Position numbers and translations under genes: made by a program | Part shown: positions 57,419 through 64,000 of the stretch, one piece after another | Position numbering within the stretch: the stretch's first letter is position 1 | Layout: every line of letters begins with the position of its first letter | The notes under the pieces: model-generated | Told to the model about the DNA's origin: nothing | The model's database searches: none | The model's input: the letters and a program-made list of their open reading frames with translations, nothing else | DNA from: Roseibium marinum | GTDB taxonomy: Bacteria; Pseudomonadota; Alphaproteobacteria; Rhizobiales; Stappiaceae | Length of the DNA: 64,000 nucleotides | Assembly: GCF_002906165.1 (NCBI RefSeq) | Contig: NZ_PPCN01000010.1 | Span: forward strand, 205,887 to 269,886 | Direction of reading: 5' to 3'

Positions 57419-57685
57419 GGGTCTGTGGACAATAAGGATTTGGTCGAGGTTTGGATGCAAAACGCCCAGTTCAAGAAGCAAGGTCGCAGGAAGGGTGTTC
57501 CCTTTCAAGACATTGGGACGCCGAAATGGGCGTTTTGCGCCAAATCTCTTCGAGACGCGGCGGATTTCGGTCCCGACTGCGTCGGAAAGTCCTTGTGGTG
57601 GGGGGGCACCACTGCGGACTTTCCTCCTGTTCGGACACCGAAATCCGGCTCGCGCCGCGACCCAAACCTAATTGTCCACAGACCC
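57419..57685 (+). mobile_element. Non-autonomous 267-bp inverted-repeat element (MITE-like), copy 2
   Basis: The same length as copy 1 at 46611-46877 and near identical when reverse-complemented. The visible differences are a longer G-run in the central hairpin loop and CCTAATTG in place of CCTTATTG at the right end with one base fewer. Both flanks read CTAG, giving a clean 4-bp target duplication. Its right end coincides with the stop codon of the minus-strand MerR gene. It lies between the rpsI terminator and that gene. No transposase motif is encoded; the open frame inside has no recognisable homology. Confidence 0.87.
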
Positions 57686-58125
57686 TAGGGATTGTTCCGC
57701 TCCGGTACACGTTTCTTTTCCTCCCGGCCGCGTTTCCGGCGGTTGCTGATGCGGATCAGCTGCTGAAACTTCGGGCACTCCATATGGGTCGGCGCCGGGC
57801 AATCCGCGACATGCCGGATCATGTCACGCAACGCGGAGAGCCGGTCTATCTGCCGGTCGAGATCATCGGCCTTCAGATGTAGGCTTGACCTGGAAAGGGC
57901 GGGGCGGCCATCCGGGCCGAACATCTTCCCGATGTCATCGAGGGCAAATCCGGCTGTCTTGCCAAGCGTGATCAGCGCCAGCTGGTCCAGAACCTCGGCA
58001 TTGAACAGCCGCTTCAATCCCCTGCGGCCGAGGGACGTTATCAGCCCTTTTTCCTCATAGTGGCGGATTGCCGAGGCGGCCACGCCGGTCTGTTTCGACA
58101 CTTCTGAAATATCCAGTAATTTCAT
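57685..58125 (-). CDS. MerR-family regulator with CueR-like C-x7-C loop
   Basis: A 146-residue regulator. The MerR winged HTH spans about 2-70 (LLDISEVSKQTGVAASAIRHYEEKGLI); the dimerisation helix spans about 80-107. The effector loop holds Cys109 and Cys117 as CPAPTHMECP, the same Cys-Pro spacing as the Cu(I)-binding loop of CueR. There is no SoxR-type Cys cluster. The last 20 residues (RKRGREEKKRVPERNNP) are basic and end at the stop codon that abuts mobile element copy 2. It is divergent from an MFS transporter that it probably controls through the dyad at 58135-58148. Confidence 0.87.
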   Translation of the reverse strand: MKLLDISEVSKQTGVAASAIRHYEEKGLITSLGRRGLKRLFNAEVLDQLALITLGKTAGFALDDIGKMFGPDGRPALSRSSLHLKADDLDRQIDRLSALRDMIRHVADCPAPTHMECPKFQQLIRISNRRKRGREEKKRVPERNNP

Positions 58126-58128
58126 CTA

Positions 58129-58159
58129 TTGACCTCAAGTCGACTTGAATTGTTACGCT
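58129..58159 (+). promoter_or_regulatory. MerR-type promoter/operator of the MFS gene
   Basis: TTGACC at 58129-58134 can serve as the -35 box. The perfect palindrome TCAAGTCGACTTGA (58135-58148) follows directly. A weak -10 (TACGCT, 58154-58159) lies 19 bases after the -35, the long spacing typical of MerR-activated promoters. The core ACCTCAAGT..ACTTGA closely resembles the SoxR box. Confidence 0.75.
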
Positions 58160-58193
58160 GCCTTCCGGTTCCCTGAAAGGCAAGGATAATAAA

Positions 58194-59447
58194 ATGTCTC
58201 GTGCGAATTCATTGACTGAGCGACCGCTCTGGCTGGACGCGGCCGCAATCGGGCTGCTGATGACGGCAACGCTGAAAATCATGGCGAATGCAACAATCAG
58301 TCCGGCCTTGCCGGCGCTCGAGGCGAGCTTTTCCGACGATCCGGGAGCGGCCTATCTGACGCGCTTTCTGGTCTCTGCGCCATCGCTTTCCGTCGTGCTG
58401 GTCGCGCCGTTTGCCGGTATGGTGGCTGACCGTATCGGTCGGGCCCGGCTGTTGCTTGCCGGCGTCCTGCTTTTCGTAGTGTCGGGCAGCGCCGGGGCCT
58501 ATCTGCCGGATCTGTTTTCCATACTGGCCAGCCGGCTGCTGCTTGGTGTGGCTGTTGCGATGGTCATGACCGCGCAGGTGGCTCTGGTGGGGGACATGTT
58601 CACCGGAGCGCAGCGCAGCGCCTTTATGGGTTGGCAGACCGCGGCCATCAATTTCAGCGGCTTCCTTTATATCGGGTTCGCGGGCTATCTCGCCGGTCTT
58701 TCTCCAAGACTACCGTTTTTTGTCTATGCTTTGCCGGTCGTCCTCCTGCCGTTTCTGGTGCTGATCCTGCGCAACGAAAAACGGCCCGCGGCATCTGCCG
58801 GCCGTCCTTCGGAATTGCCGGGGGGAACGGCGGTCGGACGCTGGTTCCTACCGGCCGCATTGACCGGGTTGCTGACCATGGTCACCGTCATGCTGTTTTT
58901 TCTGATGCCCAGCCAGTTGCCGTTTTATCTCGACCGGAACGGCTTCGATGCCGCCTCGGCCACAGCCATAGGGCTCGGAGCGCTCACGCTGACCGGCGGC
59001 GTTGTGGCATTCACTTTCAGGCGGATCAGCGAGCGGCTCGGACTGGCCGTCACCTTCGGGTTGGGCTTCCTTCTGATGGGCTGTGGTTTCGCGGCACTGT
59101 CAGGCGCTGCGCTGTGGGCTCTCATTCTGGCCGGGGCGGCGCTGGTCGGCGCAGGTTATGCCCTGGTCCAGCCGGGCTTCCTCATGCTGGCTCTGCAGGT
59201 GGCACCGCCCGCGCGCAGGGGCAGCGTAGCGGGTGTCGTCACGACTGCGATGTTCCTGGGACAGGTGATATCGCCGCTTGCGCTGACGCCCGTTATTCAG
59301 GGTTTCGGATTTGCAGCGGTCTACCTGGGAGCGGCGGCCGCGCTATGCATGCTTGCAGTGGCTTCGGTAGTGTTCGCATTGTTTCGCCATCGGGGACGAA
59401 CAGATCGAAATAACGACACCCGTCAGGCTCTGCCGGCCGACCTTTAA
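58194..59447 (+). CDS. MFS transporter, probable efflux, under MerR control
   Basis: A 417-residue 12-helix major facilitator protein. The loop motif GMVADRIGRARLLLAGV and the later segments SAFMGWQTAAINFSG and GVVTTAMFLGQVISPL fit the drug-exporter groups. It is preceded by a MerR-type promoter and convergent with guanine deaminase, overlapping its stop by four bases. The substrate is unknown; thiol-reactive metals, oxidants or antibiotics are possible from the regulator type. Confidence 0.88.
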   Translation: MSRANSLTERPLWLDAAAIGLLMTATLKIMANATISPALPALEASFSDDPGAAYLTRFLVSAPSLSVVLVAPFAGMVADRIGRARLLLAGVLLFVVSGSAGAYLPDLFSILASRLLLGVAVAMVMTAQVALVGDMFTGAQRSAFMGWQTAAINFSGFLYIGFAGYLAGLSPRLPFFVYALPVVLLPFLVLILRNEKRPAASAGRPSELPGGTAVGRWFLPAALTGLLTMVTVMLFFLMPSQLPFYLDRNGFDAASATAIGLGALTLTGGVVAFTFRRISERLGLAVTFGLGFLLMGCGFAALSGAALWALILAGAALVGAGYALVQPGFLMLALQVAPPARRGSVAGVVTTAMFLGQVISPLALTPVIQGFGFAAVYLGAAAALCMLAVASVVFALFRHRGRTDRNNDTRQALPADL

Positions 59448-60763
59448 CCGGTCTTCTGTCTTTCCCCGGCCACATAGGTTTCGGCTACGGCCCGGTCATC
59501 GCCGAGCGTCTGCAGGATGAAGAGCTCCTCGGAGAGCGTTTCCACCGTTTCCATCCGCAAGGCCATTGGCGGGGTCGCCTTGGCATCGAGAACCACGAGG
59601 TCGGCATCGGTGCCAGGTTCCAGCGTCCCGATCCTGTCGGACATGGAAAGGGCGTTCGCATTGCCGAGGGTCACCCAGTAGAAACTCGTCAACGGATGCA
59701 TGCGCTGACGCTGGAGCTGAAGGATCTTGTAGCCTTCGTCCAGCGTGCGCAGCATGGAATAACTGGTGCCGCCACCGACATCCGTCGCGATTGCCGTCGG
59801 GATGCCCGCGCTTTCCATTCCGGCCTTGTCAAAGAGCCCGCTGCCCAGGAACAGGTTCGAGGTCGGACAGAAAACCGCCACCGAACCGGTCTCGCGCATG
59901 ACCTGCATCTCGTGACCCGTCATGTGGATGCAATGGCCGAGGAGCGTCCTGGGCCCGAGCAGACCGAAGCTTTCGTAGACGCCGAGATAATGGCCCGCGT
60001 CCGGATAGAGCTCCCGGGTGAAGGCGATTTCGTTATGGTTCTCGTTGATATGGGTCTGCAGGTGACAGTCCGGCTGTTCCTTAAGCAGCGTCCCGGCGGC
60101 CTCCAGCTGCTCTGGTGTCGAGGTGATGGCAAAGCGCGGAGTGATGACATAATGCGCCCGGCCGCGGCCATGCCACTTCGCCAGCAGCGCCTTGCTGTCA
60201 TCGTAGGAACTCTGGGCGGTATCGCAAAGCGCCTCGGGCGCATTGCGGTCCATCATGGTCTTGCCGCCCAGCATCAGCATGCCGCGCGTCTCGGCCTCCT
60301 CGAAATAGGCATCCACGGAATTGGGATGGCTGGAGCAATAGGCAACGGCGGTGGTGGTGCCATGGGCTATCAGGGCATCGTAGAATTCTCCGGCGATCCG
60401 CTTGCCATGGGCCTTGTTCTCGAACTTCAGTTCGGTCGGAAACGTATAGTCGTTCAGCCAGTCCAGCAGTTGGTCCGCCCAGGAGGCGATGATCTCCGCC
60501 TGCGGAAAGTGAATATGCGTGTCGATAAAGCCCGGCAGGATCAGATGCGGCCGGTGGTCGGTGATTTCGGCAGTCTCCGGCGCGGCGTCCCTGATCTCCG
60601 AAAAGACACCCTTGGCCACGATTTTGCCGTCCCTGACCAGCAAAGCGCCGTCTTCCTCGTAGGAGTAGGCACTTGTATCCTCCGGCCCCCGCGCAACGGC
60701 GGAAAAGCTCAGCAGTCTGCCGCGCAGGATTTTTGTGTTCTGGTCTGCGGTCTGATCTGGCAA
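59444..60763 (-). CDS. guaD: Guanine deaminase
   Basis: An amidohydrolase converting guanine to xanthine, with zinc ligands in PGFIDTHIHFPQ (His-x-His), HINENHNE and LGHCIHMT, and the final Asp in ATDVGGGTSYSML. From a TTG at 60763 (AGGGA about ten bases upstream) the protein has about 439 residues, the normal family length, and begins just before the first family strand ILRGRLLSFS. The frame stays open to 60928, but the extra 55 residues have no family match and no binding site. The start is therefore uncertain. It lies downstream of the CDF gene in the same direction. Confidence 0.9.
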   Translation of the reverse strand: MPDQTADQNTKILRGRLLSFSAVARGPEDTSAYSYEEDGALLVRDGKIVAKGVFSEIRDAAPETAEITDHRPHLILPGFIDTHIHFPQAEIIASWADQLLDWLNDYTFPTELKFENKAHGKRIAGEFYDALIAHGTTTAVAYCSSHPNSVDAYFEEAETRGMLMLGGKTMMDRNAPEALCDTAQSSYDDSKALLAKWHGRGRAHYVITPRFAITSTPEQLEAAGTLLKEQPDCHLQTHINENHNEIAFTRELYPDAGHYLGVYESFGLLGPRTLLGHCIHMTGHEMQVMRETGSVAVFCPTSNLFLGSGLFDKAGMESAGIPTAIATDVGGGTSYSMLRTLDEGYKILQLQRQRMHPLTSFYWVTLGNANALSMSDRIGTLEPGTDADLVVLDAKATPPMALRMETVETLSEELFILQTLGDDRAVAETYVAGERQKTG

Positions 60764-60948
60764 GAAACGAAATCCCTGGTCCTGAGGCTCGAAAAGCGCC
60801 GATGAGGCGGTTCCCTGTTTTAAGTCCCTCGGAAGGAACGAACAATGGATCATCTTTGCAGGTTTGGAAAAGCTGATCTGCATATGCGGCGTGTCGAGTT
60901 GCAGGGAAATCTCCCGCAGCCCATGCAACTGCGCGCATCGTGTGAGGG

Positions 60949-61884
60949 TTATGTCTCGGAGGCCGTGGAAACCTCTATGGTGACATGCGCGATGCCGTGT
61001 TCGTCGTTGAGCCGGGCGCGCATTTCCCCGGGAACGGTTTCAGCATATTCCTCCGACGAGGCCACGGCATGCATGGTCGCGTTCACCTTGCCCTCTGCGA
61101 GCGACCACAGGTGGATGTGGTAGACATCCGCGAGACCCGGTATCGCGGCAAGCAGATCGGCCTTCAGGGCCTCACGGTCGATGTCCGGCGGAGCGCCTTC
61201 CAGAAGGATGTGCGACGACTGTCGCAGGATGGCAACCGCGGACCGCAGAATGAGCAGCGCGACAAACACCGAGAGGATGGGATCGATCGGGTACCAGTTG
61301 GTGAAATAAATGGTCACCGCCGCGATAATCGCCGCAACCGATCCCAAAAGATCCCCGAGGACATGCAGGATCGCGGAACGGATGTTGAGCGAGCCGTCGC
61401 CTCCGCGTTGCAGAATGAAGAATGCACCGATGTTCACGGCAAGCCCGATCACGGCGATGACAAACATCGGACCGGCCAGAACCTTCTCCGGTTTGGCGAA
61501 CCGTTCAGCAGCTTCGATGCAGATCCAGGCGGTCACAACAAGCAGGAAAATGGCGTTGGAGTAGGCGATCAGGACAGGCAGCCTGTCGCGGCCATACGTC
61601 AAGCGCGCGTCGGCGGGCTTCTTGGCCTGCTGAAACGCCCACCAGGCCAGCCCCAGGGACGCGGCGTCCGTGACCATGTGAACAGCGTCGGCCATCAGGG
61701 CGAGCGATCCAGCCAGCCAGCCGCCGATCAGTTCGGCAAACATGAAGCTCGCGATCAATAGCCCCGCCCAGGCCACCGCGCGTGCATTGCTGTCGTTCAC
61801 CGTCGGAGCGTGATCGTGCCCGGAGTGATCGTGGCCAGCGTGTTCGTGCCCGTCGCCGGTCTCGCCTTTGTGGGGCTCGGTCAT
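60949..61884 (-). CDS. Cation diffusion facilitator (zinc/cobalt/cadmium exporter)
   Basis: A 311-residue CDF transporter exchanging Zn2+ or related metals for protons. The N-terminus is His-rich (HEHAGHDHSGHDH), and six membrane helices follow. The transport-site motifs are present: ALMADAVHMVTDAA in TM2 and HVLGDLLGSVAA in TM5. The C-terminal cytoplasmic domain holds VYHIHLWSLAEGK, a typical metal-regulated part of the CzcD/ZitB type. Metal specificity cannot be read with certainty. No regulator is adjacent. Confidence 0.92.
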   Translation of the reverse strand: MTEPHKGETGDGHEHAGHDHSGHDHAPTVNDSNARAVAWAGLLIASFMFAELIGGWLAGSLALMADAVHMVTDAASLGLAWWAFQQAKKPADARLTYGRDRLPVLIAYSNAIFLLVVTAWICIEAAERFAKPEKVLAGPMFVIAVIGLAVNIGAFFILQRGGDGSLNIRSAILHVLGDLLGSVAAIIAAVTIYFTNWYPIDPILSVFVALLILRSAVAILRQSSHILLEGAPPDIDREALKADLLAAIPGLADVYHIHLWSLAEGKVNATMHAVASSEEYAETVPGEMRARLNDEHGIAHVTIEVSTASET

Positions 61885-62101
61885 CAGGTTGATCTTTCTG
61901 TCATAGGCTTGAATTCAGATCGGGAAACCGAAGTTTGAACAGTTCAGGGGGCATTTCAAGGTGCGCGGCCTTGAAGCAGCCTGCATCGGCGGCACTGATC
62001 CACCGCAAAATATCCTTCAGTGGTGATTGGACTGAATTGGGAGGGCTGTTAAAACCGGTCTGCGATGTGGTTCGCATCGCGCAGCTTTCGGGAAAATAGA
62101 A

Positions 62102-63064
62102 ATGTCAGCAGATTTGCCGCGTCCGACCGATAATGCCTTTCTGGGAACATCCGTGAAAGGCGGTTCGCACGAACCGACCTACGGCGGCGCCTTGTCCTTC
62201 ATGCGCCGCCGCTACAGCCGCGATCTCGACGGGGTGGATCTGGCGGTCTGGGGCATTCCCTTCGATGCATCGGTCTCCAACCGGCCGGGAGCAAGGTTCG
62301 GGCCGCAGGGCGTGCGGCGTGCCTCGGCGATTTTTGACGGCGACCCGCAATACCCGTTCCACATGGACCCGTTCGAACAGCTCGCCTGCGTGGATTATGG
62401 CGACTGTGCTTTCGATTACGGCCGCAATGCGGATATTCCGGGCCACATCGAGACACAGGCTGCCGGAATTCTCTCAACGGACACGCATCTGTTTTCCATC
62501 GGCGGCGACCATTTCGTCACCTATCCGCTGCTCAAGGCCCATGTCGCCAAACATGGCCCGCTTGCTCTCGTGCAATTCGATGCCCATCAGGATACCTGGC
62601 CCGATGAGGGCGACCGGATCGATCACGGTACGTTCACCGGACGGGCTGCGCGTGAAGGCCTCATTGACCCGAACAGGTCCATCCAGATCGGCATCCGCAC
62701 GCACGCGCCTGAAACCTGCGGTCTGGACCTGATCTACGGCCACGAGATGGACGACCTGGGTATCGCGGGAACCATCGAGCGGATCGTCAGCCGGGTGGGG
62801 CAGGGGCCGGCCTATATGACCTTCGATATCGACTGCCTGGACCCTGCCTTCGCTCCGGGCACCGGTACGCCGGTCGCCGGTGGGCTGTCTTCCCGCGAAG
62901 CGCTTTCCATCCTGCGGGGGCTGGGGCCGATTGATTTCGTCGGCGGCGATGTTGTCGAGGTGTCGCCCGCATATGACCACGCCGACATCACGTCGATCGC
63001 GGGAGCCAGCGTTGCGCTGACCTATATCGGTCTGCTCGCGGAAAAGCGCTCGAAAGCGGATTGA
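62102..63064 (+). CDS. speB: Agmatinase (ureohydrolase family)
   Basis: A 320-residue Mn-dependent ureohydrolase that splits agmatine to putrescine and urea. Metal motifs are complete: SIGGDHFVTYP, QFDAHQDTW and DIDCLDPAFAPGTGTP. The N-terminal arm (TFLG-like AFLGTSVKGGSHEPTYGGALSFMRRRY) is typical of agmatinases. Related guanidinobutyrase or other ureohydrolases cannot be excluded. It stands alone, divergent from the CDF gene. Confidence 0.92.
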   Translation: MSADLPRPTDNAFLGTSVKGGSHEPTYGGALSFMRRRYSRDLDGVDLAVWGIPFDASVSNRPGARFGPQGVRRASAIFDGDPQYPFHMDPFEQLACVDYGDCAFDYGRNADIPGHIETQAAGILSTDTHLFSIGGDHFVTYPLLKAHVAKHGPLALVQFDAHQDTWPDEGDRIDHGTFTGRAAREGLIDPNRSIQIGIRTHAPETCGLDLIYGHEMDDLGIAGTIERIVSRVGQGPAYMTFDIDCLDPAFAPGTGTPVAGGLSSREALSILRGLGPIDFVGGDVVEVSPAYDHADITSIAGASVALTYIGLLAEKRSKAD

Positions 63065-63084
63065 ACCTTGAGCCCGGCTGTGAC

Positions 63085-63690
63085 CTAAACGCTTTTCTGG
63101 CGCTCGGGGGCGTCGCGGTGATTGTCGTTTTCCGCGGTCAGGGTCCAGGAACGGTAGAGCGGGTCCCTGTCTTTCATGACCCGGTAGAGCTGGACCAGTT
63201 TCTGAAACGTGGTGATCTGGGCACAATAGGCAACGAAAAGGCCGGTTGTTGACAGGAGCGGCGAGGCTGTCAGACCTCCCAGGACTGCAACAAGAGTTCC
63301 TGTCCAGAACACCAGATACAATGTCGTAAGACGGCGGTTCAGCCCTTGCGGAACGGGAACAAGCAGTCTGTTCAGCCAGATTCTCTCGCCAAATCCGACA
63401 AGTCTCGACCAGCCGTTCCGGTGCGGTGAAACAATGGAAAGTTTAGGGATCAGCAGCAGGACAAGCGCGCTGACGATTGCCAGCAGCACAGCGCCGGTAT
63501 GGCCGAGCCACAGATGGGACCACAGCGCTCCCGTAAGCAGGGCCGGTGCGGCGAGCTTCACATAAGGCGACACAAAACGCGGCGATTTCCCTGCCCCGCC
63601 GCACAGGAGCAGCAGGCGGGTGTTGGTACCGAAGGCATTGAGCTGCCCGGGACCGGTTTTGCGTGAAATTTGAAGCTGTGACGGTTGCAT
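63085..63690 (-). CDS. Small membrane protein, DUF6653-like
   Basis: A protein of about 201 residues with four probable membrane helices: a pair at about 42-78 (SPYVKLAAPALLTGALWSHL, then GAVLLAIVSALVLLLI) and a pair at about 118-150. Between them is the conserved-looking FGERIWLNRLLVPVPQGLNRR, as in DUF6653-type proteins (tentative). The charged C-terminus ends DAPERQKSV. The ATG at 63690 is preferred; the frame is open 47 residues further, but that extension is Cys-rich and not membrane-like. No function is known. It is convergent with agmatinase, 20 bases apart. Confidence 0.65.
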   Translation of the reverse strand: MQPSQLQISRKTGPGQLNAFGTNTRLLLLCGGAGKSPRFVSPYVKLAAPALLTGALWSHLWLGHTGAVLLAIVSALVLLLIPKLSIVSPHRNGWSRLVGFGERIWLNRLLVPVPQGLNRRLTTLYLVFWTGTLVAVLGGLTASPLLSTTGLFVAYCAQITTFQKLVQLYRVMKDRDPLYRSWTLTAENDNHRDAPERQKSV

Positions 63691-63943
63691 ATACGGGGTT
63701 TGGTCTCGGGATTTCGGACAGTCAGCGATATTACCCGGGTGTCGGTGGATTTTGCAAATAACTTCGTAGGCTTTGCAACTTCCAAACAGTGAATAGCCAC
63801 CATAAAAGCTTTTGGGGAGAAAGTTCTTCAAGCCGTATCACGTGGTGTTGAATATAAATAATATCATGATGATAAAAGGAATTTTTGCAGGCTGCCGGTT
63901 AATCTGAGCTACTCCCCATCACTTGGACAACTTCAGGTGCAAA

Positions 63944-64000
63944 TTAAGCTACTCTCTGCCCCTGCTGGTCGGTTTCGATCTGGTTGAAGTAGACCATGGC
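63944..64000 (-). CDS. C-terminal fragment of a gene running off the right edge, possibly a transposase
   Basis: Reading leftward from the window edge, 18 codons (AMVYFNQIETDQQGQRVA) end at a TAA at 63944-63946. The two imperfect direct copies GAGCTACTCCCCATC and AAGCTACTCTCTGCC just outside and inside its end look like terminal repeats of an insertion sequence. The product cannot be named from this fragment. Confidence 0.35.
   Translation of the reverse strand, partial: AMVYFNQIETDQQGQRVA

Overview
The window looks like chromosome of an alphaproteobacterium, most likely Hyphomicrobiales and possibly the Roseibium/Labrenzia (Stappiaceae) group. This is an inference from GC-rich coding sequence, a rhizobial rkp-type capsule locus, an MttB-like / dimethylglycine-dehydrogenase-like / small Bmt methylamine module, and a TamA-TamB pair. 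No rRNA or tRNA gene, CRISPR array, prophage or intact insertion sequence was seen. Most of the window is ordinary housekeeping and metabolic DNA, densely packed in short operons.

Layout. (1) 1-12.4 kb: Mrp/ApbC Fe-S carrier, Bcr/CflA-type efflux protein, moaA, photolyase, DUF971 protein, L,D-transpeptidase, class I fumarase, a YceI - cytochrome b561 - YceI operon, and a glycerophosphodiester phosphodiesterase. (2) 12.8-16.8 kb: a FecR-domain secreted protein with a long Gly/Asn octapeptide repeat, followed by a CHASE2-PAS-GGDEF-EAL membrane protein. (3) 16.8-21.4 kb: succinate-semialdehyde dehydrogenase, a divergent HxlR/NmrA pair, an Ldh-family dehydrogenase and an XRE regulator. (4) 21.5-30.4 kb: tamA-tamB, folD and an AGE-family epimerase. 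(5) 30.6-46.1 kb: the capsule (K-antigen) locus. It has an outer-membrane export lipoprotein, two KpsS-like and one KpsC-like transferases and an SDR on the + strand. An alpha-oxoamine synthase and a 2537-residue animal-FAS-like megasynthase face them on the - strand. (6) 46.9-52.5 kb: MttB-like methyltransferase, DMGDH-like flavoprotein and betaine-homocysteine methyltransferase. (7) 52.5-64 kb: two secreted unknowns, a thioesterase, a diguanylate cyclase, rplM-rpsI, a MerR/MFS divergent pair, guanine deaminase, a CDF metal exporter, agmatinase and a small membrane protein. A foreign-looking end may begin at the right edge.

Most notable points. The capsule locus couples a complete fatty-acid megasynthase to an oxoamine synthase and a short-chain reductase, which suggests a dedicated sphingoid-like lipid. 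This matches the rhizobial rkpA/rkpG/rkpH set, whose product is not firmly established. Two 267-bp non-autonomous elements with 25-bp terminal inverted repeats lie in opposite orientation 10.5 kb apart, and each abuts exactly the TAG stop codon of a minus-strand gene. Other leads are a MerR regulator combining a CueR-like C-x7-C loop with a SoxR-box-like operator, and an attenuator-like hairpin in the rplM leader.
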